From an uncultured Eubacteriales bacterium (GTDB lineage: Bacteria > Bacillota > Clostridia > Lachnospirales > Anaerotignaceae), in the NCBI GenBank assembly GCA_934256695.1, contig CAKQPE010000048.1:1-13419 (forward strand): 13,419 nt of DNA. The letters are read 5' to 3'. Of this stretch, positions 1-5,779 are shown one piece after another; position 1 is the first letter of the stretch; every line of letters begins with the position of its first letter. The position numbers were made by a program, and so were the translations under genes. The notes under the pieces are model-generated. The model ran no database searches. It was not told where the DNA came from and worked only from the letters and a program-made list of their open reading frames with translations.

Positions 1-1
1 A

Positions 2-691
2 ACGCTTAAAGATGTACTTATAGACGGAGAATATCTAAAAGGAAAAGAGCTTTTTGACGCTGTAGACAGAATAGTGAGAGAGGCATATTTCAATAAACCG
101 CATACGGAAAGAAAACGCTGCTGCATGGACTATGTATGGTATCTGTGGTGCGGCGAAAACTCTCCGCTTTTCGGCAAAAAGAAAATGGCTACCTTTGAAA
201 GATATTTCCTTGATGACAAGGAAACACACAAGGAAGAAAGATGCCCATATTATAAATACAGAGATAAAGAAAATATATGCCTTATGATACTTAAAGATTT
301 CGGAATGGATCCGGAAAATTCCCATATAATCAACGGTCATGTTCCTGTTAAGGTATCAAAGGGAGAAAGCCCTATAAAGGCAGACGGAAGGCTTTTTGTT
401 ATAGACGGCGGTTTTGCAAAGGCTTATCAGAAAGAAACAGGTATAGCCGGATATACTCTTATTTATAACTCCCACGGACTTGTCCTTGTATCCCATGAGC
501 CTTTTGAGTCAATGGAGAAAGCTATTTCCGAAGAAAAGGATATACTTTCTTCTACAGTTGCACTTCAGTATTCCCACGAAAGAATACGAATAATGAATAC
601 GGATATAGGTAACGAACTGCGTACAAGCATAAACGAACTTACGGAACTGCTTGACGCTTATCACAAAGGTATAATAAAAGAGATTAAATAA
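2..691 (+). CDS. fbp: Fructose-1,6-bisphosphatase class III, C-terminal part (5' end outside window)
   Basis: The reading frame is open from base 2 to the TAA at 689-691 and gives 229 residues. The true start lies upstream of the window. The protein would hydrolyse fructose 1,6-bisphosphate to fructose 6-phosphate, the committed gluconeogenic step, in the cytoplasm. The C-terminal signature is clear: the segment around LFVIDGGFAKAYQKETGIAG, followed by YNSHGLVLVSHEPF, is typical of the large class III enzyme of Firmicutes, which is usually about 640-670 residues, so roughly the last third is seen. GTG at 74 is an internal Val codon, because homologous-looking sequence continues upstream of it (GKELFDAVDRI). 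truA follows after two bases, so the two are probably co-transcribed. The family call is recognition of sequence pattern; the metallophosphatase core is off-window and cannot be checked. Confidence 0.9.
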   Translation, partial: TLKDVLIDGEYLKGKELFDAVDRIVREAYFNKPHTERKRCCMDYVWYLWCGENSPLFGKKKMATFERYFLDDKETHKEERCPYYKYRDKENICLMILKDFGMDPENSHIINGHVPVKVSKGESPIKADGRLFVIDGGFAKAYQKETGIAGYTLIYNSHGLVLVSHEPFESMEKAISEEKDILSSTVALQYSHERIRIMNTDIGNELRTSINELTELLDAYHKGIIKEIK

Positions 692-693
692 CT

Positions 694-1431
694 ATGACAA
701 ATTATAAAATAACAATTCAGTATGACGGAACAGACTATAACGGCTGGCAGAAACAAGCTTCAAAGGCAAATACAATTCAGTGGAGATTTGAGAGAATAAT
801 CTCAGAACTGAACAAAAAAGAAACCTCTGTTAACGGCAGCGGAAGAACAGACGCAGGTGTTCACGCAAGAGGACAGGTTGCAAACTTCTTTCTCGATGAA
901 GATATGGATACGGAATACGTTAAAGATTATATAAATAAATATCTTCCAAATGATATTGCCGTAACAGACATAAGTATTGTGCCGGAAAGATTTCACAGCC
1001 GATTAAGTGCAAAGAAAAAGACATATGTTTACAAAATATTAAACAGCGAACAGTCAGATGTTTTCAGGAACAGGTTTTTGTATAAATATCCGAAACCATT
1101 GAACATTGACAATATGAAAAAAGCCGCAGAACTTCTTATTGGAGAGCATGATTACAAGGCCTTTTGTTCAAACAAGAAGATGAAAAAATCCACTGTAAGG
1201 ACAGTCTATTCCATTGACATAACGGAAAATAATAAAGAGATAGACATTACTTTTGTTGGAAACGGGTTCTTATACAACATGGTAAGAATTATGTCGGGAA
1301 CAATTTTGCAGTGCGGAACGGGAGAGTTGGATTTTGAGTCCATACCGGATATTTTAAAAAGCGGAAAACGTGAAAATGCCGGCATAACACTTCCGCCATG
1401 CGGACTTATACTTGAAAGCGTGGAATATTAA
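694..1431 (+). CDS. truA: tRNA pseudouridine(38-40) synthase TruA
   Basis: This 245-residue protein isomerises uridines 38-40 of the tRNA anticodon arm to pseudouridine and is the normal length for TruA. The N-terminal IQYDGTDYNGWQKQ block is the family signature. The catalytic Asp is D53 in GSGRTDAGVHARGQ. Later conserved blocks include RFHSRLSAKKKTYVYKI (around 106-122), the H-D-Y-K-A-F segment and GNGFLYNMVRIMSGT near the C-terminus. One small oddity is NTIQW at about residue 30, where the family usually has NTIQG. The start lies two bases after the fbp stop, and its ribosome binding site (AAAGG) lies inside the end of fbp, so translation is probably coupled. No clear terminator of its own follows; the next hairpin belongs to the glnA leader. 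Confidence 0.95.
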   Translation: MTNYKITIQYDGTDYNGWQKQASKANTIQWRFERIISELNKKETSVNGSGRTDAGVHARGQVANFFLDEDMDTEYVKDYINKYLPNDIAVTDISIVPERFHSRLSAKKKTYVYKILNSEQSDVFRNRFLYKYPKPLNIDNMKKAAELLIGEHDYKAFCSNKKMKKSTVRTVYSIDITENNKEIDITFVGNGFLYNMVRIMSGTILQCGTGELDFESIPDILKSGKRENAGITLPPCGLILESVEY

Positions 1432-1460
1432 GACCGCTGTATTCAATAAAAAGTTTTTTC

Positions 1461-1488
1461 TTGACAAATTGGATTTTAGTAGTATAAT
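1461..1488 (+). promoter_or_regulatory. Sigma-A promoter of glnA
   Basis: TTGACA (1461-1466), a 16-base spacer and TATAAT (1483-1488) form a consensus housekeeping promoter. Transcription should start near 1494-1496, only about ten bases before the hexaloop hairpin at 1505. Such a strong promoter followed at once by a terminator fits control after initiation rather than by activation. Position and hexamers are seen; the +1 is inferred. Confidence 0.85.
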
Positions 1489-1504
1489 AACACTATATTT
1501 TTTA

Positions 1505-1518
1505 AGACAAAGGCGTCT
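1505..1518 (+). promoter_or_regulatory. ANTAR-type hexaloop hairpin (antiterminator) in glnA leader
   Basis: AGAC (1505-1508) pairs with GTCT (1515-1518) around the six-base loop AAAGGC (1509-1514). ANTAR target RNAs are known for six-base loops with A at position 1 and G at position 4, and this loop has both. Loop bases 3-6 and the 3' arm are also the 5' arm of the terminator at 1511-1544, so only one of the two structures can form at a time. The same arrangement precedes amt and gltB. Pairing is seen; binding by the ANTAR protein encoded at 2948 is inferred. Confidence 0.75.
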
Positions 1519-1544
1519 CCAGAATGGAGGTGCCTATTTTTTTT
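1511..1544 (+). terminator. Intrinsic terminator/attenuator in glnA leader
   Basis: AGGCGTCTCC (1511-1520) pairs with GGAGGTGCCT (1526-1535) over ten positions, two of them G-U, with a five-base AGAAT loop. After one A comes a run of eight T (1537-1544). It lies between the glnA promoter and the glnA start, so it must be read through for glnA expression. It overlaps the hexaloop hairpin. Confidence 0.88.
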
Positions 1545-1563
1545 AACCTGCAACTAACTAAAT

Positions 1564-1579
1564 TATACAAGGAGGTATA
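1564..1579 (+). promoter_or_regulatory. glnA Shine-Dalgarno site in a hairpin loop
   Basis: The ribosome binding site AAGGAGG begins at 1569, eight bases (after GGAGG, 1571-1575) before GTG 1584, and decides that start. TATAC (1564-1568) and GTATA (1575-1579) are perfectly complementary and would display AAGGAG as a six-base loop, also of the AxxGxx form. The stem is A/T rich and weak, so this may be chance. No equivalent was found at amt or gltB. Confidence 0.5.
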
Positions 1580-1583
1580 TGCT

Positions 1584-2918
1584 GTGGGATATACAAAGGA
1601 CGATATACGAATACTTATAGGAGAAAATGACGTTAAGTTTATAAGACTCCAGTTTACGGATATGTTTGGAGTACTTAAAAATATAGCCGTAACGGTAAGT
1701 CAGCTGGAAAGAGTTCTTGACGGAAGATGTATGTTTGACGGTTCTTCCATAGATGGCTTTGTAAGAATAGAAGAATCGGATATGTACCTTAAACCTGACC
1801 TTGATACATTTGCTATATTCCCATGGAGACCTCAGCAGGGAAAGGTTGCAAGATTTATATGTGACCTTCTTAATGCAGACGGAACACCGTATGAAGGTTC
1901 GCCGAGAAGGGTTCTTGAAAAAGCTCTTGAAAGAGCAAAGAAAATGGGATTTGAATTTAATGTAGGTCCTGAATGTGAATTTTTTCTCTTTCAGACAAAT
2001 GACAACGGAGAACCTATAGTTAAACCGCATGACAAAGGTGCTTATTTTGATCTTGGCCCTGTAGATGGCGGAGAAAATACAAGACGTGAAATATGCCTTA
2101 CTCTTGAGGATTTGGGATACGAAATAGAGTCAAGCCACCATGAACAGGCAAATGGTCAGCATGAGGTTGATTTTAAATATACAGATGCTTTGAGAGCGGC
2201 AGATAATATTGTTACTTTAAAACTGGTAGTAAAAACAATAGCACAGCGTAACGGAGTATTTGCTTCATTTATGCCAAAGCCTATTAATGGACAGAGCGGT
2301 TCCGGTATGCACATAAATATCTCTCTTTCAAAAGACGGAAAAAATATATTCGCCGATGAAACCGATAAGAGGGGCGTGGGAATGAGTAAAACAGCTTACC
2401 ATTTCCTTGCAGGTGTGCTTTGTCATATGAAGGGACTTTCTCTTATTACAAACCCTATTGTAAATTCATATAAAAGAATAAATACCGGCTTTGATGCACC
2501 GTCTTACATTGCATGGTCGGTTGCCAACAGAAGTCCGCTTATAAGAATACCTTCGGGAAAGAATGACAGCAAGCGAATTGAACTTAGAAATCCCGATGTT
2601 GCGGCTAATCCGTATCTTGCTTTTGCGGCAATACTTTCCGCAGGGCTTGACGGAATAGAAAAAGAAATGAAAGTTCCGGATTGCGTAAACGGAAATATTT
2701 ACGAAATGACAGACCAACAGAGAGCAGAGCTTGGTATAGAGAAACTTCCGGAAACATTGGGAGAAGCTATAACTGAGTTTGAAAAAGATGAAGTAATAAA
2801 AGACGCACTCGGAAAAGATGTTTTCGATAAATATCTTATGGCAAAGAAAGAGGAGTGGAAAGAATACTGTAATACCGTAAACCAATGGGAAGTGGAAAAG
2901 TACCTTAACATATATTGA
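1584..2918 (+). CDS. glnA: Glutamine synthetase type I (GSI-alpha)
   Basis: The enzyme condenses glutamate and ammonium with ATP to glutamine and normally forms a dodecamer. From GTG 1584 the protein has 444 residues, the length of Bacillus GlnA. An upstream in-frame ATG (1524) lies within the leader terminator and would add 20 unrelated residues, so it is rejected. Seen in order: the N-terminal beta-grasp domain with FDGSSIDGFVRIEESD (51-66, the Arg-containing loop of glutamine-inhibited GSI-alpha enzymes), metal and substrate residues GPECEFF (E130, E132), HHEQANGQHE (E187, E194), GSGMH (H243), the flap NSYKRINTGFDAP, and NRSPLIRIP. The flap is unusual: the family has LVPGYEAP with catalytic Glu304, whereas here residue 304 is Asp in INTGFDAP. 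No adenylylation Tyr segment was recognised, as expected for GSI-alpha. The regulator gene follows after 29 bases. Expression probably depends on reading through the leader terminator. Confidence 0.96.
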   Translation: MGYTKDDIRILIGENDVKFIRLQFTDMFGVLKNIAVTVSQLERVLDGRCMFDGSSIDGFVRIEESDMYLKPDLDTFAIFPWRPQQGKVARFICDLLNADGTPYEGSPRRVLEKALERAKKMGFEFNVGPECEFFLFQTNDNGEPIVKPHDKGAYFDLGPVDGGENTRREICLTLEDLGYEIESSHHEQANGQHEVDFKYTDALRAADNIVTLKLVVKTIAQRNGVFASFMPKPINGQSGSGMHINISLSKDGKNIFADETDKRGVGMSKTAYHFLAGVLCHMKGLSLITNPIVNSYKRINTGFDAPSYIAWSVANRSPLIRIPSGKNDSKRIELRNPDVAANPYLAFAAILSAGLDGIEKEMKVPDCVNGNIYEMTDQQRAELGIEKLPETLGEAITEFEKDEVIKDALGKDVFDKYLMAKKEEWKEYCNTVNQWEVEKYLNIY

Positions 2919-2947
2919 TTTGTTATATGGTGTGGAGTTGGTCTTAA

Positions 2948-3499
2948 ATGGATAACATAATTATTGGTTTTACGGACAGAAAAAAGTGCGAGGTTATAAA
3001 AGAAATTGTAACAGGCAGTGGTTTTTATAACGTAGACATATGCACAACAGGTGATGAAATACTTAGATGTGCAAACGAAAGTGCAGGCGGTGTTGTTGTA
3101 TGCGGATATAAAGTAGCCAATATGCTCCATGCTGATATATACGAAATGCTTCCGGAAAATTTCGGAATGTTAGTTCTTTTGTCCGGCAAACAAGCGGACT
3201 TGGTTGATGGAGACGAAATATTTTCTCTTGTACTTCCCGTTACAAAGGTTGATATTATAAAAACAATAAAAATGATATTGAGTTTTCTTTACAAAGACTC
3301 AGATAAAAATAAAACCTCAGATGAAGGTTCTAAACCGGAAAGAAGCAATGATGATAAAATAATAATAGAACGTGCAAAACTGTATCTTATGAATAAATAT
3401 AAAATAACAGAAGATGCGGCACACAGATTTCTGCAAAAAAACAGTATGAACCGTGGAATGAAAATGATAGATACGGCAAAAGCAATACTTAACAGTTAA
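2948..3499 (+). CDS. ANTAR-domain RNA-binding antitermination regulator with pseudo-receiver
   Basis: The protein has 183 residues in two parts. Residues 1-115 resemble a response-regulator receiver fold, but the phosphorylation site is lost: the strand that should end in the acceptor Asp reads GGVVVCGYK (47-55), and the conserved Lys before Pro is Leu (L96-P97). Residues about 116-135 form a charged, flexible linker. Residues about 136-183 are an ANTAR domain (IIIERAKLYLMNKYKITEDA, then HRFLQKNSMNRGMKMIDTAKAIL), a three-helix module that binds RNA hexaloops and prevents terminator formation. GGAG at 2934-2937 is ten bases before the ATG. The gene sits 29 bases after glnA and before amt. Three ANTAR-type leaders lie in the window, so the likely targets are glnA, amt and gltBD. 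Without phosphorylation, its input is unknown; ligand binding or protein contact, for example with the P-II domain of the next gene, is possible. Confidence 0.88.
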   Translation: MDNIIIGFTDRKKCEVIKEIVTGSGFYNVDICTTGDEILRCANESAGGVVVCGYKVANMLHADIYEMLPENFGMLVLLSGKQADLVDGDEIFSLVLPVTKVDIIKTIKMILSFLYKDSDKNKTSDEGSKPERSNDDKIIIERAKLYLMNKYKITEDAAHRFLQKNSMNRGMKMIDTAKAILNS

Positions 3500-3535
3500 T
3501 ATTATTTAGGCAACATACATAAAATAAATATATCA

Positions 3536-3549
3536 ACACAAAGGCGTGT
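3536..3549 (+). promoter_or_regulatory. ANTAR-type hexaloop hairpin in amt leader
   Basis: ACAC (3536-3539) pairs with GTGT (3546-3549) around loop AAAGGC (3540-3545), identical to the glnA loop. The ten-base string ACAAAGGCGT is shared by both leaders (1507-1516 and 3538-3547), while the stem bases outside it differ but still pair. The 3' part is the start of the terminator arm at 3541. I find no convincing promoter just upstream: TAAAAT (3520-3525) lacks a good -35. The leader may therefore act on transcripts that come from glnA. Confidence 0.72.
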
Positions 3550-3580
3550 ATTTCAATAAAAGAAAAACACGTCTTTTTTT
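3541..3580 (+). terminator. Intrinsic terminator/attenuator in amt leader
   Basis: AAGGCGTGT (3541-3549) pairs with ACACGTCTT (3567-3575). Beyond one A-A mismatch, TTTC (3551-3554) pairs with GAAA (3562-3565), leaving a seven-base loop. The T run is 3574-3580. It separates the glnA-regulator pair from amt and overlaps the hexaloop hairpin, so it can serve both as a terminator for the upstream genes and as a regulated gate for amt. Confidence 0.85.
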
Positions 3581-3607
3581 ATTATTATATTTTTAGGAGG
3601 GATTTAT

Positions 3608-5341
3608 ATGTATTCATCGTTAAATACTATGTGGGTGCTTATTGGTGCAGCGTTGGTATTCTTTATGCAGGCAGGCTTTGCCATGTGTGAGGCTGGTTTT
3701 ACAAGGGCGAAAAACACAGGTAATATACTTATGAAAAACCTTATGGATTTTTCTATAGGTACACCGGCATTTTTCCTTGTGGGATTTGGTATAATGTTTG
3801 GTTTGGGAAATGGCATATTCGGTTGGTTTGACCCGTTTGTCACAAAGGATTATAGCCATATTCTTCCGGAAGGTGTTCCGATATGGGCATTTATGATTTT
3901 CCAGACAGTATTTTGTGCTACATCAGCTACTATAGTTTCCGGTTCAATGGCAGAAAGAACAAGATTTTCTTCGTATTGTATTTATTCTCTTTGTATTTCT
4001 TTAATTATTTATCCTATATCCGGTCATTGGATATGGGGCGGCGGATGGCTTTCTCAGTTAGGTTTTCATGATTTTGCAGGTTCAACGGCAGTACATATGG
4101 TAGGTGGTGTATGTGCTTTAATAGGTGCAAAAATACTTGGACCTCGTATCGGAAAGTATGATGAAAACGGAAATCCGAGAGCAATACTGGGACATGATTT
4201 AAGCATTGCGGCTCTTGGTGTATTTATACTTTGGTTCTGCTGGTTTGGTTTTAACGGCTGTTCAACAGTAAGCATGGAAGGTGACGATACAATTTTTTCA
4301 GCCGGAAAAATATTTATGACAACAAATATGTGTGCTGCAACAGCTTGCTGTACAACAATGATTTTTACATGGTTCAGATATAAAAAGCCTGATGTGTCAA
4401 TGACATTTAATGCGGCTTTAGCAGGTCTTGTAGGTGTAACGGCGGGATGTGATATGGTTTCTCCTTTAGGTTCTGCCATAATGGGAATTATATTCGGCAT
4501 AGTAATTGTTTTTTCTGTAGAATTTTTTGATAAGGTATTAAAGATAGATGACCCTGTAGGTGCAATATCCGTTCATGGTGTATGCGGTGCTTTGGGAACA
4601 ATACTTACAGGTGTGTTTGCAACAGACGGCGGACTGCTCTACGGCGGTGGATTTAATTTCCTTGCAATACAGGCAGCAGGTGTTGTATCTGTAGCGGCAT
4701 ATACAGCTGTAATAATTACAATAGTTTTTATGGTTATTAAGGCAACTATAGGACTTAGAGCACCGGCAGAAGAAGAAATAGCAGGTCTTGATATTTCCGA
4801 ACACGGACTTCCTTCGGCTTATGCAGACTATATGTTTGTTATGGACAGATTTTCAGACTCCGGAAACGGTGCACCTGTAAGCTCGGTAAATGTTGCACCT
4901 GTTCCTGTTGAGGTGGAGGGCAGTGAATTTAAGGTATCCGAAAGTCAGGCAGTACCTGTTGTTAAAGCAACACCTACAGCCGGTACAGGAAAGATGACAA
5001 AGATAGTTTTAATTATTAATCAGGTTAAGTTTGAGGCCCTTAAATCTGCTTTAAACAAGCTTGGTGTAACGGGCATTACAGTAACTCATGTTCTTGGCTG
5101 CGGTATGCAGAAAGGAGCAAGTGAACTTTACAGAGGTGTTCCTGTGGATTTAAGCCTTTTGCCTAAGGTTAAAGTAGAAACAGTTGTATGTAAGGTTCCT
5201 GTAGAAACTGTTATAAAGGCTGCTAAGAAAGCTATTTATACAGGCCACATAGGTGACGGAAAGATATTTATTTATGATGTAGAAAACGTAATTAAAATAC
5301 GTACCGGTGAAGAAGGTTATGATGCTTTGCAGGATGAGTAA
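3608..5341 (+). CDS. amt: Ammonium transporter Amt fused to a C-terminal P-II (GlnK-type) domain
   Basis: The 577-residue protein joins a membrane channel to its usual soluble regulator. Residues 1 to about 395 are an Amt/MEP/Rh channel with about eleven hydrophobic segments. The twin pore histidines are H163 (in STAVHMVGG) and H323 (in SVHGVCGALG). The conserved cytoplasmic tail GLDISEHGLPSAY follows, then a Pro/Val-rich linker (about 425-460). Residues 463-577 are a complete P-II domain: the T-loop GMQKGASELYRGVPVD includes the modifiable Tyr (Y508), and TGHIGDGKIF with IKIRTGEEG is the nucleotide-binding region. Standard P-II has TGKIGDGK, so one Lys is His here. Free GlnK blocks the Amt pore with its T-loop when nitrogen is ample; here that plug is tethered. 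AGGAGG at 3595-3600 is seven bases before the ATG. A strong terminator follows. Confidence 0.95.
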   Translation: MYSSLNTMWVLIGAALVFFMQAGFAMCEAGFTRAKNTGNILMKNLMDFSIGTPAFFLVGFGIMFGLGNGIFGWFDPFVTKDYSHILPEGVPIWAFMIFQTVFCATSATIVSGSMAERTRFSSYCIYSLCISLIIYPISGHWIWGGGWLSQLGFHDFAGSTAVHMVGGVCALIGAKILGPRIGKYDENGNPRAILGHDLSIAALGVFILWFCWFGFNGCSTVSMEGDDTIFSAGKIFMTTNMCAATACCTTMIFTWFRYKKPDVSMTFNAALAGLVGVTAGCDMVSPLGSAIMGIIFGIVIVFSVEFFDKVLKIDDPVGAISVHGVCGALGTILTGVFATDGGLLYGGGFNFLAIQAAGVVSVAAYTAVIITIVFMVIKATIGLRAPAEEEIAGLDISEHGLPSAYADYMFVMDRFSDSGNGAPVSSVNVAPVPVEVEGSEFKVSESQAVPVVKATPTAGTGKMTKIVLIINQVKFEALKSALNKLGVTGITVTHVLGCGMQKGASELYRGVPVDLSLLPKVKVETVVCKVPVETVIKAAKKAIYTGHIGDGKIFIYDVENVIKIRTGEEGYDALQDE

Positions 5342-5365
5342 GGTTTAAATAAATTTTAGATTACA

Positions 5366-5405
5366 AAAACTCTTGACGCTGTTATAATAGTGCCAAGAGT
5401 TTTTT
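5366..5405 (+). terminator. Intrinsic terminator after amt
   Basis: AAAACTCTTG (5366-5375) pairs with CAAGAGTTTT (5394-5403). The interior CGCTGT and ATAGTG can pair further with G-U pairs around a TATA loop. Six T follow (5400-5405). It starts 25 bases after the amt stop and closes the glnA-regulator-amt block. Confidence 0.88.
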
Positions 5406-5615
5406 GTTTCTCTATTAATTGTGTACATTAAAACGAAGTGCCTTAAATACTTTCGGCAGTTTCGATTAGAGAAGAACTCTCAAAGCCAACGGTACAAAAA
5501 TTTAAATTGTAAATGATAGTTTTATCTTTTCCGAAAATAAGATATATATAAGTTATATAAAATGAATTTATAAACGATATAAGTAATTTTTATACCAATA
5601 AAAACATTTATGCTA
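5406..5615 (+). other. Gene-free AT-rich spacer between amt and gltB promoter
   Basis: No reading frame with a ribosome binding site is seen on either strand. The first half holds an imperfect hairpin in which CGAA (5434-5437) pairs with TTCG (5461-5464) and TGCC (5439-5442) with GGCA (5455-5458). TTCTCTA (5408-5414) can also pair with TAGAGAA (5467-5473) around it. The second half (about 5500-5610) is plain AT-rich sequence. I do not recognise a riboswitch or small RNA family, and there is no clear promoter upstream of the hairpin. Confidence 0.5.
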
Positions 5616-5644
5616 TTGATTTATGGTAATTTTAGTATTATAAT
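5616..5644 (+). promoter_or_regulatory. Sigma-A promoter of gltBD
   Basis: TTGATT (5616-5621), a 17-base spacer and TATAAT (5639-5644). Transcription should start near 5651, just before the hexaloop hairpin at 5655. This is the same layout as the glnA leader. Confidence 0.75.
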
Positions 5645-5654
5645 TATCACCACT

Positions 5655-5672
5655 AAGAACAAAGAGGTTCTT
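5655..5672 (+). promoter_or_regulatory. ANTAR-type hexaloop hairpin in gltB leader
   Basis: AAGAAC (5655-5660) pairs perfectly with GTTCTT (5667-5672) around loop AAAGAG (5661-5666), with A at position 1 and G at position 4. The 3' arm is shared with the terminator arm that begins at 5666, so the two folds exclude each other. Only about four bases separate the predicted +1 from the stem. Pairing is seen; the ANTAR role is inferred from the match to the glnA and amt leaders. Confidence 0.75.
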
Positions 5673-5706
5673 GAACAGTTTAATTCTGTTCAAGAGCCTT
5701 TTTTTT
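5666..5706 (+). terminator. Intrinsic terminator/attenuator in gltB leader
   Basis: GGTTCTTGAACAG (5666-5678) pairs with CTGTTCAAGAGCC (5686-5698) over thirteen positions with one G-U, leaving a seven-base loop TTTAATT. Eight T follow (5699-5706). It lies between the promoter and the gltB start, so glutamate synthase expression requires read-through. Confidence 0.92.
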
Positions 5707-5779
5707 CACCTTTTTATAGGTTTTTTAGTCAGATATTTATGGAGCATTATATAAATTTATGTCGGAAAGGATGAAGAAT

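Noticed and set aside
1524..1583. In-frame ATG 1524 as the glnA start
   Set aside because: It lies inside the leader terminator, has no ribosome site, and adds 20 residues absent from the family. GTG 1584 has GGAGG at the right distance.
1579..1620. Out-of-frame ATG 1579 opening a 13-codon frame over the glnA start
   Set aside because: It is only three bases from GGAGG and overlaps glnA; there is no sign it is translated or acts as a leader peptide.
5373..5388. TTGACG plus TATAAT after amt as a promoter
   Set aside because: The spacer is only four bases and both hexamers lie within the amt terminator hairpin.
5759..5779. ATG 5759 as the gltB start
   Set aside because: The nearest GGAG is 14 bases away. 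ATG 5780 has AAAGG at nine bases and gives an ordinary 24-residue propeptide before the catalytic Cys.
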